A stretch of 64,000 nucleotides of DNA from Hysterangium stoloniferum (Eukaryota > Basidiomycota > Agaricomycetes > Hysterangiales > Hysterangiaceae), in contig WHVD01000190.1 in assembly GCA_015178975.1 (NCBI GenBank), positions 82,380-146,379 of the forward strand, given 5' to 3'. Position numbers and translations under genes: made by a program. Positions within the stretch are counted from its first letter, which is position 1, and every line of letters starts with the position of its first letter. Shown in pieces: positions 1 through 11,384 of this stretch. Under the pieces are notes generated by a model, which was given only the letters and a program-made list of their open reading frames with translations, ran no database searches and was not told the DNA's origin.

Positions 1-997
1 ATCAAAGGGGTGTATGCTAATGGTGGTGTTAGACGGTGAAAATCTGGCTTCCTTAATGACACACTTGCGCCTATTTGGCGATTATATCACAATGCTGGAT
101 GCATATTTTGATACCTACACTGATACGCATAATAATCACAACCATGTAATTGCACTCGCTACATTCTTTATTTCGATTTCTTCGTATCTTTTTTTCTGCA
201 TAGAAGTCGCACTCCAGTTATCTGGACATTCAAGGACATTCCCTGTAGCCAGCATGACTTTAAACATAGCAATGTGGTACGTGCACCACTAATATGCGAA
301 TTGTGTCCTGCGTCGTATAACTGTATTCTTCAGATGTTTGACACAATTGTTTAGTTTAAACACTCCTTATCAAATGACATTAAAGCCCTTCAAGTTATAA
401 TTCCGAGTACATGGGTGCAATTGTAGACAACTTCCCCATAGAAAAACATTTTTATTTGGGGTCTTCCTCCTTAAAAAACCTGTGCTCTAATTCAAAATGC
501 TAATATTGCCTAAGGACGACTTATCTCTGTAGGAAACCGACATAACATTATCTAAGAGCATGTATCTTTTTTCTTAGAAAAAAACCTCGTGTTAGATCAT
601 GTTCTACTAATCTGGGAACATCACTAAATTGGTTTTTGTACCCACCAGCTCTTGGAGGAGGGCTTTTTTAAAAGGCTCCAGTGAATGCTCTCGGAAGGCA
701 GTCGTAGCATGGACTGGGCGTCTACAACAATTTCGCTGATGAGTTGATCTGCAAGGGTGACATTAATTCTTACTACTTACTACTTGGTGGTGGTCGCCGT
801 GACTCGACAGAACTATGCTGCCTCTACTTATTACCTGATTCAATAGGATATTGTGAGCAGGTTCAACTGCCCCTCCAGACAAAAAGGCGAATGAGGTCTC
901 CTACCTACTTCAGTTCGTCGCCTTCATCATGGTCCTTTAGATATATTTTTTCTTCTAAAGTTGTGTTTCTCTGTAACGCCTACTCACCGCGACCAAG
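1..997. other. No recognisable gene
   Basis: Only short frames without recognisable motifs are seen on either strand. The stretch is moderately AT-rich and carries none of the LTR or inverted-repeat sequences found later in the window. Confidence 0.4.
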
Positions 998-1380
998 ATG
1001 GATTTTGAAGCCTCAGATCACGAGGCCAATCTCAAACGCACTCGTGGCTCTAAGTATAGCGTGGCAGTCCAACGCTGTCGTGTTATGTTGTCCGCTAAAG
1101 ATGAATCTGTCAACGAATTCATCTTGTCCGAAAGATCTGCAAGATGCAAATTGGCGAGTTATGCATCGCAAGCCCTGGAGAAAGTAAGGTGTCCAGACAG
1201 GTGTCCTTCCGGACCTACATCGACGAAACGGTATCCATGGTCAAATCTACGATGGAACTCATCTATCTGCAATTGACGGTTCTTACACGGAAATCTTTTC
1301 GCAAACTATCGCCCCACAAGCTCCAAGCTGTCTTGTCAGCCTTGCACTTTATGGGCCAGGGGGCTGATCACCGTTTGTAA
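998..1380 (+). pseudogene. Possible small hypothetical gene, frame broken
   Basis: An ATG at 998 opens a frame of about 65 codons rich in charged residues. Near 1180-1190 the sensible reading shifts to a second frame, which continues to a stop at 1378-1380. No intron of believable length joins the two, so this is either a frameshifted gene or two chance frames. No domain is recognised. A downstream frame at 1583-1915 could be related, but no splice path was found. Low confidence. Confidence 0.25.
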
Positions 1381-2282
1381 TCACAACAAACTCAGATCCG
1401 CTCGTCGGTGCTGAGATACTACTTCTGATCGAATTCGTCCTGTAAGTGCTGTTCAACCCTTGATGTAAATATCATATTAGAAGAACCATATTTCAACTAA
1501 GGTCAGTGGTGATTGTTCAAGCTTGTAGTGGAGAACGTGCCGGCAGCGCAGTAAAGGCAAAAGAACCGAATGAAGTTTAAACTTGATCCTGAGTATAAGC
1601 TCTGAACCGAACGCCACAGAAGAAGAAGGGGGAGGGGCAGTAGCTATTTCTTCGCCCTCAGGTACTGATTATTTCGGACCTGATGATGAGAACGCCGTTG
1701 GGGTGGGGATCAGGCACGACAGGACGAAATCAGATCTTCTGCCAGTGGTTCCAGCTTGTCAGGTACTTGTTACTAGAGACTTAGGTAAACGGCACGGCGC
1801 ACAATCCTCGAGGCTTGAAGTTCAGAGTGTGGGACCTAACGTACTTCAGAGAAGCCATAGGATCGATCCGAGATGTTTGAGCCAGAAAGAATTCATTAAA
1901 ATCAAATATGTATGACTACTAAATACTTATAATACGATTATAATAAGCAAAGCAAGAGCGTTGAAACAGTAAATCTGATAGCTACACAGTAAGAAAATGC
2001 TGCAAAGAAAACAGGGATAATTCAGAACGACGTGATAGCAATGGAATGGGCATGATGCAAAAGTAACGAATACACAAGATAATATGAAGGAAAGACATAC
2101 TGAAGACCATAGATTTATACACTGCCGATCTAAATATGTCGACTTGAGGGTTTATCACAAACATCCGCCAGGAAAAACAATTTGGAGGGACAGCAAACAA
2201 AACTACCGGTGCACAACCGGGAAATCAATTTCCGATTAATATTGTCACCTATCAACAGGGATGGTGATGAGTATTGAGGCTC
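1381..2282. other. No confident gene
   Basis: A plus-strand frame at 1583-1915 (about 110 codons, acidic at first) is the longest reading. It lacks a recognisable domain and good splice context. The right part is the 3' flank of the minus-strand RING gene. Confidence 0.35.
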
Positions 2283-4561
2283 TCATGTATCACCCCTCAG
2301 ATTCCGGGGGCAAGACGGATTCGTGGGGGAATAGGAGCGCGATGATGGACCGTGAATATGGGTATCTGGAAAAGGACTACTTGCCCCGGAGTCGCGTGGA
2401 CTGAGTTCACAAGGTGTTACTGTACCTGTTTGTGTGTCAGATGTAATGACGAGGCCCGGTAGCTCATCCCTGAGTGCTCGCTGCTGCCCATGATCAGACT
2501 CGACCATAGACTTGAGCGAAGGCGGGACAGAACGAGGACTCGGATGGTGCTTAAGTCTCTCTTTCTTCTCCTGCGGCGTCTCATTTTCTCTGACTTCCAC
2601 CCACTCCTGCAGAGTCGGTGCTGACGGCCTGTACCATGGAATACGCTGACCCAAATAATCTACGTTCACGTAACACGTCTCCTGGGTGTCAACGGCGGGT
2701 GGCCAACGAGAAACATTCCAGCCTCTAAACCTCAGCGTCAGACTGTGTGGATCGATATCAAGCCGACAGGTTGGACAAGTGGTCTTCAGACAAAGCCAGG
2801 GGAAAAGGCAGTCGGTATGGAAAAGATGAGCACACGGAAAAGCATGAATTGATGGATCTAGGGGGATAGGTTGGTACGGAAGCTCCGCACTTGCCAAGAT
2901 ATTCCAGGAGGTATCAAAGCCGGTAGGTGACTCTGACTCCTCGCTAGCCTTATTCTCCGGGAGGAGGGACTCTCTACAGACGGTGCAGATGTCGTGCCCG
3001 TCACCTCTAACCTTCTCATATCTCCTGACGAGGTCTGTTTCAATCTGTTCAAGACCATCTAGCAATTCTTGCGCACGTCCTCTGTCTCCCACTACGTCTT
3101 CATCATCCTGAGCCATGTGGAATTCCAACTGGCTCTGAATAATATTGTCTTCTGACACGAGTGAGCTCTCGGTCAGAAAGCTGCGTTCTGACTCAGTCAC
3201 ATTGAGAAAGGGCTGTAGTTCAGGGAGTTGCATCTGTATAGGAGTGCCGGGATGAATAAAGCGAGACCGGTCCTGTTCGGATCCAGCCTGTGACTGTGTA
3301 TCAAAGAGGGAACCTGGCGTCGATGGAAGGTCTCGGTCGGACCCATCCGACGGGCTGAGAAGTGTTGGAAGGCTGTCTCCGTCTTCGCTGACGGTAAAAC
3401 GACGATTGTATCCTATGTCGAGAGGGCTGAGCGCCCTCGAGCTAGGTGAAATCCGGCGAGAGCGAACAGTGGACGTTCTTGCCGTGATGAGTTGGGACAC
3501 CGAAGGGAGTGGCTCTAATAATAAATAAAATGCATTATTATCAAATGCAGTTGAAAGCAGCGTATCCCCCACCTCTAAGAGAATTCGAACGGGTGTGTGA
3601 ACTGACTCTTCGCCGATGATGCAATGTTTGGGTCGATCCGCTTTCCCCTTCGTGCCCCGGATTGGATGCTAAATCCTGGGCACCATCTTCAGGATGTGGC
3701 AGAGAACGGTCGCCATCGCTGGGACTGGACGGAGGGTCAGAACCATTAGGGGACATGGCACGTTGCATGATTTCTCCGTATGAAAAATGTGCTGGGAAGT
3801 TTACGTCACTTTGTTGACTAAAATGTCGTGGGGGAGTAACAGAAATAGGTGGCGGTGCTACCATAAGTGAGTCATCAGTAGATCCCTGTGCCACCGAGGG
3901 TCTAGGCAGATACGATTGCGGCGTAGGAGCTACGCCGTGTTGTCGTACTAAATGTGATGAAAGGGAATATAAAGGATGGCTGCTTGATAAGCCTTGGGCG
4001 ACATTAGACAGACGCCGGATCGGCGTGTGTTCATCCTGGGGGCCATCAGGACTAGCGGAAACCAGCGAGGTGTGAGCCAAATATAAATTCAAACCTATTA
4101 CAAAAGTAAGTGATATGTAGATAATTCGCTGAAATTTCTTTGGGATTTTACCAGGTGGCGGACTTCGGTGACGAGGAGGTACAGGAAGGAAGTTAGAGTA
4201 AACCGAAGGGAGTCGCTGAAAATCCCAATCAGAATCACTGGAGGACGAGTCCCTATCATGTGCTAAACTGGAAGGTACGGGACTCGGGGAAGTGCCTGGG
4301 AGCGAGTGAAGACTAAGTGGAGCTTCACTACTTCTCAAACCAGAATTTAACAGAGACCCTAGAGGCGTTAGACGTTATGGCATGCATTGTAAGGCTGGTG
4401 ATAAATCAATGGTAGAACAACTTACCCTCAAAGCAGTTCACTTCGTTGTCCGACCAGATGCCACGCAGAGCGTCACCTTGGCAGTCGGTCAGGTCTGGTG
4501 AGCCCGCACGAGAGCTACTACTCCCTGAAAGCACGGAATTCGCTTTCAGAGGGTCAGTCAT
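2283..4561 (-). CDS. Membrane-anchored RING-H2 E3 ubiquitin ligase (predicted)
   Basis: Three exons on the minus strand: 4561-4426, 4358-3573 and 3514-2283, giving about 717 residues. Intron 1 (67 nt) has a GTAAGT donor, a CTAAC branch site and a TAG acceptor. Intron 2 (58 nt) starts GTGGGG and ends TTATTAG. Both are phase 1 and keep the frame open. The protein is Ser/Pro-rich, with one hydrophobic segment at about residues 123-145. The RING-H2 domain spans about 484-557: CTVC, then CAHLFHTDC, then CPTC, so all eight zinc ligands are present. The loop between the second and third ligands is 47 residues, longer than usual. RING proteins recruit E2 enzymes to ubiquitinate substrates; the membrane segment suggests an organelle or plasma-membrane location (inference). 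The substrate is unknown. Confidence 0.8.
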
Positions 4562-5832
4562 AGTATGTCACTCTCTGAGTTCATAGAAAATATGTGGGTA
4601 GTTGTGAAAGAGTACAGAGTGATCACAGGCAATGTATAGGAACAAAAAGCTACCAAACACGCATTCACCACGCCCAAAACGCATGTGACGTGTCACACAT
4701 GTTACAAGTTCATAACGCATTAGTGCTTCCCCTCTTCCGACTCCTAACATCAGTCTCAAGCTTCCTTTCAACCTCCCGATCCATCTGGCAGCTCATTTAC
4801 GCCTTGCGCCATTCATAATTCTGGTCTCCGTCCGGACCTGAACTCCCGGACTATATGGATCTATCCGACTTAACTTCGCTTCGAAGACTTGTCCTTTACT
4901 AATAAATCCCTCAACACTCTAAGTTTGTCCTCGAGATGGGTTAAAGGTATGTAAGTCTTATGGGTAATGAGTGGGTTTATGACTGCCATTTGTGCTGCGG
5001 AACCTTTCAAGAATGTAACCGCGCCTCCTGCCAGTGGGAGAGCAGCAGAGATTTTTCTTCCATTTTATGGCCAATCTGAGCTATTAATGGCTCAGGGCGT
5101 TAAAGCATTTTTTAAACCACTAGATGGCTCGGGTTAAATGAAAAATATATTCTCATGGGTGCATACCCAAGCAATGGGTTTGTGAGGCACTTTCGTGACA
5201 ATTTAGCTTTGACTGCTTTCATATTTGGTAGAACACAAAGAAATATCATCATGGACTCGTCCTGATCTGTCAATTTGAATCAATCATCATGCGTTACCTT
5301 GATCGGTCAGGAAATCCCTACATTCACTTCCGCACAAATGGTGACATGCGGCCAAGCCACAAATGTGCGTCCGAAACGTAACTTTGGGGCGCAACAACTG
5401 CCTCCATCTCCCCTATGCCCACTCCTTTTGTAGGCTTCTATGGACCCTAATTCGCTTAGATAAGAGAACCACTGCCTCGAGGCGGTAGCATTGTGCTGTG
5501 TGTACGACCAGATTCGTTCAAATTTTCCCTTTGCAAATTGAGATGCTCTGTTAAGCTGTCCTCGGCTCGCTGTTAGTTGGCAGAAAAATGTCGAAAGTTT
5601 GTAGAAAAGGTGTCGATTTTATGTCAGCTTCAACTCGAGTGATCGACGAATATCGTGAAATCACTGCATCCAAGTCGTTAATGATAGCGAGGCTCCCACT
5701 ATCTTACAATGCAATCATTTCACACCCGCGCCGGCCTGCTGGTTGAGAGGAGGCATTTAAATGTATGGCAGCGCCATAAATTGCTCCTTGCTCCTTCATC
5801 CCAACGTCCCTCAAGCTACTTGATGAGGTACC
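4562..5832. other. Intergenic region between divergent genes
   Basis: This lies between the starts of the RING gene (leftward) and the DUF6699 gene (rightward), so it should hold both promoters. No convincing TATA box or repeat was picked out, and short frames look random. Confidence 0.4.
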
Positions 5833-7008
5833 ATGAAGCGTGCCACCACTAAGGGTAGTAGCATTATCCGTTGGCTCTCAGGCTCGAGTAGGGGAGAAGA
5901 GGTGGTCTCGGACGACGAATCTCCATCATCGATCAATCGTTTCGGCGGCTCCCCCCCTCCTTTAACAGACTCTAGTTCTGTTACTGGTGCATCGTTGGGC
6001 CTTGTTACCCCTAAAGCAACCAGTAGGCATGTGGATCTGCCAACAAAACATGCTGCTTTGGGAGAGAAGAGGCCAGCGGTGTCAATCAGCCATGCTCCAC
6101 CACCAAAAGAGCCCAATCTTAGGCTTCCGCCCCCACAAGAGACTCAGCTATCCGTGCCAGTTAGACGTGAGTCAGCCACACGTCGTCCCCCTTCCCAGCT
6201 AGCGCAATCATTCCGCGCCAAAACGCCAAGGACTCCCCCCAGAAGACACATTGACCTACCGGCACTCACTCAACGTCAACCCACGCTATCTTGTAAGATC
6301 CCTCTGTATTGACATGTTCAACCTTATTTATACATATTTCAAGTACCGCCCAATGCCAAACGTCCGTTTGTGTCCACGGCTTTAGTGGTTCCACCCCGTC
6401 TTTCTGCAAATGATCTCTTACGCTACCATCCATCGCGCAGGCCGCTCTTCTACGACCTCATCATGCCGCCTTTCAATATTTCTCAACTCCCCCCTCAGTC
6501 TTCATCTACTACTGTTGCCCTCGTGAAGACAAAAACCACTGATAAGACTCGCCACAGACCCCCCCCCCTCTCATCGTCTCAGCTTTCTGAGCCTGCGACC
6601 ATGCCCCCGACACGGCATATGAGGCTCATATCAGAACAGTTACAGATCCCATGGTCGATTGATATACATTCTAGACATTCCAAAAATGCTAACGTGGCAG
6701 TTCAAGATTTTATCAACGAATTGTATTCCTTCCTTCAAATCCCAGTTACTCGTGAAGAATGGGCTGCTCCTCCAAGGGATTTCCGCGAAGAAGTCAAACG
6801 GGCACGCGAAAGGCGGTGTGCTGCATTCGTCGCACATAGAATTAAACCCAACGACTTTCAGAAAAAGGACCCCTTGAGGCGTATAGACTTCTTCCTCGAT
6901 ATGACGATTTTTGTTGGGTTGCAACGAAGGGATGAGGAGGAAGTCGGAGACAGGGAAAGGAACGACGGTGCCTCTACATGGCTCATGATGCTCGAACCAC
7001 GACCATAG
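5833..7008 (+). CDS. DUF6699 domain protein
   Basis: Two exons, 5833-6292 and 6344-7008, joined over a 51-nt intron with a GTAAGA donor and a TTTCAAG acceptor, give about 374 residues. The N-terminal third is Ser/Pro/Arg-rich and probably disordered. The C-terminal half (about 185-370) matches the DUF6699 pattern of Agaricomycetes: a YDLIMPP-like start, a PWSIDI core, then a segment with NELYSFLQIPVTREEW and a basic helix. DUF6699 has no assigned biochemical function; it is abundant in mushroom-forming fungi. The ATG at 5833 is the first in frame. The gene is intact and free of transposon sequence. Confidence 0.75.
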
Positions 7009-8399
7009 TAGTTTGATTCGGAATTTTGTAATATTCATTTCTTCCTTCTCCTCTTTCTCTCTCCTTTGTTTTCCTTTGATCCCACTAGTGGAAACACACA
7101 GTCTCGCTATGCTCTCATCACGAACACTCATTTGTTTTTCTTACCACTCCACTCATCACCATATGCATTGTTACCGCTATCCGCATTCTGATCGTGTATT
7201 GTTTGTTTGTTACACCACCCCTCATTATCCTAGCTGTGTCTTCTATCTTCGGAGGAGCTCTGCATCGGCGCCATCGCCTTCAGCACTGGTAGGTAATAAT
7301 AGGAGTTCTTGAGATATCCGTATCAGATATGGTTATATATACGCAATAAGCGAGTGACATGGAAGGCCTCGACATCCAGACGGCACCTGAGGCACCCATG
7401 GAAGCGCCCTTTCATTTCAATAGGGTGGAGTCGATGGCATAAGTCTACCGTAAGTGCGCTAGGTCACGAGTGTCGACGTCTCTTCCTTCTGTGATTGCAT
7501 AAAGATGATGCCCATGTGATTTGTATTCTATCAGACTGCACGGCGATAAGCCATTCTTAAAAAGAAATGCCAACGACAGGTATAATAATGCATAGTGTGT
7601 GGCATGTGATCTTGTGCCCATTTCAAAATTGCGCGATCCTTTCAAGGGTAGCACTGGCAGCATGGCACACTTGTCTGGCTTGGCGTGGTGATTCTATTTT
7701 GAGCCAAGTTGACCAGAGCCGGCAGATGCGATGAGCAAAGACCGATCCTGGAGTTACTGGCGCATCAGAACGCGCGACACAGGTACCCGCGATCGAAATG
7801 ACAGACCAGTGGCGGTGAGTTTTTAGCATTCATGTGGAATATGGTGCTCAAGCTGGATATGCTTGAGCAGCAAATAAAAGCATATGTTGATTTAATAATG
7901 GTGAGCTGTAAAATTTGTAAAATAGCGGATGGCATGTCGATGACGAAAAGGATTGCTTGCTTCAGGCCATGCGATGACTACGATTCTCGACACCTACTGA
8001 TCAATATAGATAGATTTTGGATCCGTTTTACAATATTCCATTGGTACGGGAATGATGTGACACCTCGCCAATGCACACTGCCAATGGCAAACTGAAGGAA
8101 TGGCTCCATTTTCGACCTCCGCGTTGTGTTGAAACATCGAGTAACCACACCTCACATTGAACCACCATGATCCGCAGTTGCGAAATCTATTTCCGAGTCA
8201 TCACTATCACACTGACCGTTATGGATTCGGAAACTACATAAACCGCCGATAGTAGACCATCCATGAAAGAGACTGTTAGACATGGTACAAATCCGTGACA
8301 GATCACAGTTAGATTAGTTAGATTATGTACAATCGAGGCTTGTTGCAAACAGCATGCTATCCAGGGATTTAGAGCCCCGACAACCTGGTTCATGCAATA
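7009..8399. other. No recognisable gene
   Basis: A pyrimidine-rich 3' flank follows the DUF6699 gene. Small frames at 7309-7494, 7623-7829 and 7832-8095 show no domain and no coherent splice pattern. Confidence 0.4.
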
Positions 8400-8870
8400 C
8401 TTGATTGACCCGTCGTCATCCTTAACGTAGTTAATAGCAATTTAGTGCTATGAAAATACATGATAAGTGTTACTGTGAAATGGAAAGATAATTCGGGCAC
8501 TTACTCTCAGCATTAAAAGTTCACTGAGAGATTTTCTGCTACACTACAAGTATATAATAGTACATTTGAGAGGAGATAGAATATGAATGTCCCTCATTGG
8601 GTCTTTTCGAGACATACTGTTTCACCTTGTTCATACAAGCACTTAGTTTTTCAATTCTCATGCCCTGATACCCCTCAAGTTTTGAAGTACTAAGTCCTAA
8701 ATGCTGAGTATGATAAGTGGTTTAATATATCGGTGACTATTTCTTTATTCGAGTGAAAGTGAAGTTGGATTGTTCCATTTCTGATTAGTTTCTCTCCCAT
8801 AATGCATTTGAGCACTGTGTGTCCATTATTTGCTCACATTGGACTACAGTTCCTGACACAAATCGAATTT
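8400..8870. repeat. Dispersed repeat, copy 1 (blocks A then B)
   Basis: Block A (about 8415-8680) and block B (about 8765-8860) are clearly similar to sequence at 33085-33345 and 32940-33025. The order of the two blocks is reversed between the copies. The similarity is high but imperfect and no coding capacity is seen. It could be part of an unclassified LTR or another non-coding element. Confidence 0.6.
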
Positions 8871-9034
8871 TCTTGACAGTTGTTGAAGTATAATTGAATT
8901 TCTTCAACTATGTTGAATACACAATGTGTCTTTCAACAAAGTATTAATTTGTCCTGAAGATGAAGTGTGAGGCTAAAGAAGGACACAAGGAAACTTGAAT
9001 TTGTAATACAATGAATAGGGAAATGGACTATAGT

Positions 9035-9630
9035 TGTTAGGACCAGAAAACCCACCAGGATCTGGACCCTATCCTACATGCACCCGACTCACTATATCAA
9101 GTTACAGCTAAACCAGAAAACCTGCTGGGACCCAGACATCAAGCCTGTCTACTCCCAACCCTCTGTGTCTCACATATCAGTCACTGGACCTTGCCAGGAC
9201 CCACACATGTCAAAGCCTGTCTATGTCTGACCCCATTCCATGCACCAGTCACCAGGCTTGGCTCCACCCAGATAACCTGACAGCTCTCTAACTGAGCCCC
9301 ATTCCTGTTATGGTCTAATGACCTGTCATGTTTCAGACTCCACCTCCATTCTGTTCCATTCCTAATACCTATTTTGGTGTTTACTCATCTTGTTTCATGA
9401 TTACTTATTTAGGATTTCATTATTACTAGATTTGGTATAACATACATTCCACAGTCTATATAGTCTGGCAGATGTTGTACATACAATCCAGTCAGAAAAC
9501 CAGCTTAGATCTCCCCAGTAATCTTAGTATATTTTCTGCTCTATTCCTCTCTTTGAAACACACTGCTATTTACCTTGTCAGAGCCCATGGGCTCTGACCT
9601 ATCTATCACTTGTCCTCTGATCCAGTCACC
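9035..9630 (+). repeat. LTR-A-type relic, left part
   Basis: It begins TGTTAGGACC and follows the LTR-A family order: the CCNGTCACC-rich start, GGTGTTTACT, CAGATGTTGTACATACAATCC, and the GAGCCCATGGGCTC palindrome. The family's right end reappears at 20053-20245, so the relic has been split by the insertions between. CpG sites are mostly decayed to TG/CA. Confidence 0.6.
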
Positions 9631-9816
9631 ACCCAACCTGTCAAGACCCATTCCCAGGAACTCCACAGAGTATCCTTTGGATATTATATTAGGTTCTGAA
9701 CCATCTTCCAGACCACTATCAAGATCCAGAATCCACTTGAACCTGACCCTCATCCCTCAAGTACCCTTTGAACTCACATCCTATTCTGTCAGTCTTCCCC
9801 CTGACTAGGCACCTTC
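9631..9816. repeat. Fragment of another LTR-like repeat
   Basis: The segment around AGATCCAGAATCCACTTG and CTGACCCTCATCCCTCAAGT recurs at about 21690-21860. It is non-coding and its parent element is not identified. Confidence 0.45.
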
Positions 9817-9858
9817 TGTTATGACCTGGAAACCCACCAGACTCTGGACTCCACCCTA

Positions 9859-10078
9859 CAGTGAGTCAAAAAACTGCCCCAATGTTTGTGCATTTTAGAA
9901 AGATTGATATTGTGTGAAGGAATGACATCAGCAAAAATTCTGAAAAATTCACATGATATACTAGAGCATGTTGGCTATCTACCAACTTAAGAAATCATGT
10001 GATTCCAATCAAAACTCATTGCTCAATAAATCAAACAAAATACTCACTCATTGGGGCAGTTTTTTGACCCTCTATTAT
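9859..10078. repeat. Tc1 left terminal inverted repeat
   Basis: It pairs with 18659-18878. The outer tip motif CAAAAAACTGCCCCAATG recurs inverted at the inner edge (about 10048-10068), so each arm contains its own internal inverted pair. Confidence 0.85.
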
Positions 10079-10954
10079 TTTACAATCTAATACTTTGTAT
10101 GATCCCCCTTTGCCTTTAAAACTGCCTGTATCCTCCTAGGTATGCTTTCTATTAGCTTCTGGCATGTCTCTGGTGGTATTTCAGTCCACTCCTTTGCCAC
10201 CCTGTCCCATAATTCATGTACTCCTTTGGGTGGTATGTCATATTGTTGGAGTTTGGCCTTGAGGTGTAGCCAGAGGTGTTCAATGGGATTTAGATCAGGG
10301 GATTGGGCAGCCCACTTCATGGGAATGATGTTATTGTCAGAAAACCACTGATCTGCCTTTTTTGAGGTATGTTTTGGATCATTGTCCTGTTGGAAGTACC
10401 ACTTATCCTCAGCCATCTCCAAACTTTCAATGCTCTCCTCCACTCCCTCCTCCAAAATTTCACAATACTGCACTGCATCCATGTTCTCCTGCACCTCGAT
10501 CAGCTTCCCCACCCCATTCCAGCCCATACACCCCCAAACCATCAAGTTATTCCCCCCCCATGTTTGACAGTTGGTGTGGTGGTCCTGTCTGATACTGGTT
10601 CCCCTTGTTGCTTCCAAACATATACCTTCCCATCTGACCCAATCCTATTTATTTTTGTCTCATCAGTCCACAACACCCTCTTCCAATCCTCCATAGTCCA
10701 ATTTTCATGGCATTGGAAAAACTTTAGATGTTGCTGACAATGAGACCCCTTGAGCATAAGGACTTTCTTCTTTGTTGCTGACCTAAAGCCAGCTTCCTTC
10801 AACACATTCCTAACAGTCTGAGGAGTCACAGAGGTAGATATGATGGAATTTATGAATTGGGTGGCTTGGACAGCATTGTCAAGCTTCCCAGAGCTGATTT
10901 GATGGATAATTGACTGTTTATCATAAGGGGAAAGCTTGGAAGGATGGCCACCAG

Positions 10955-11193
10955 TGTTAGGATACACACACAGGCCGGGTTTCTGGAGAAACCCGCGGGA
11001 TATCTGGTAGGACTTGGCTTCAGCTTATAGGCTGCGCCCTCGCTAGATCGTGTTGTCCAATTTCAAACAGACAGACAGGAATCCCGGGGAGTCCAGGCGG
11101 GGTTCGTGGGTCGTAGGTCGTAAGTCGTGAGTCAGAGGTCATGGGTCGTGAGTCGAGATAGTTGAGAGAGATAGATGCACCGGAGCCTGTGGG
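10955..11193 (-). repeat. Gypsy-1 3' LTR, U3 side deleted
   Basis: It matches the first 240 bp of the other LTR (17567 onward) up to about GAGCCTGTGGGC, then switches to unrelated sequence leading into the accessory gene. The outer end is intact and has the target duplication, so the loss of about 560 bp happened after integration (inference). Confidence 0.8.
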
Positions 11194-11295
11194 CGGTTCT
11201 TGTCAGCTATGTGCATGTGTCAAAAGTCATGTCGGTTACATGTATGTGTCAAAGAGTCATGTGATCTGGAAGGTAAGGTTCAAACACGATGAGCC

Positions 11296-11304
11296 TATAT
11301 ATAA
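11296..11304 (+). promoter_or_regulatory. TATA box of the antisense accessory gene
   Basis: TATATATAA lies about 80 bp upstream of the accessory-gene ATG at 11385. The gypsy-D copy has TATAAAAA at the equivalent place. Confidence 0.45.
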
Positions 11305-11384
11305 ATTTGAAAAAATAGAAAATTTTTCTTCTTTATTACCCCCATCTTCAAAAAATGGGACCAAAACCAATGCCTAAATGAGCG

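Noticed and set aside
10142..10737. Several plus-strand frames opposite the Tc1 transposase
   Set aside because: They are antisense shadows of the transposase; no domain or start context supports them.
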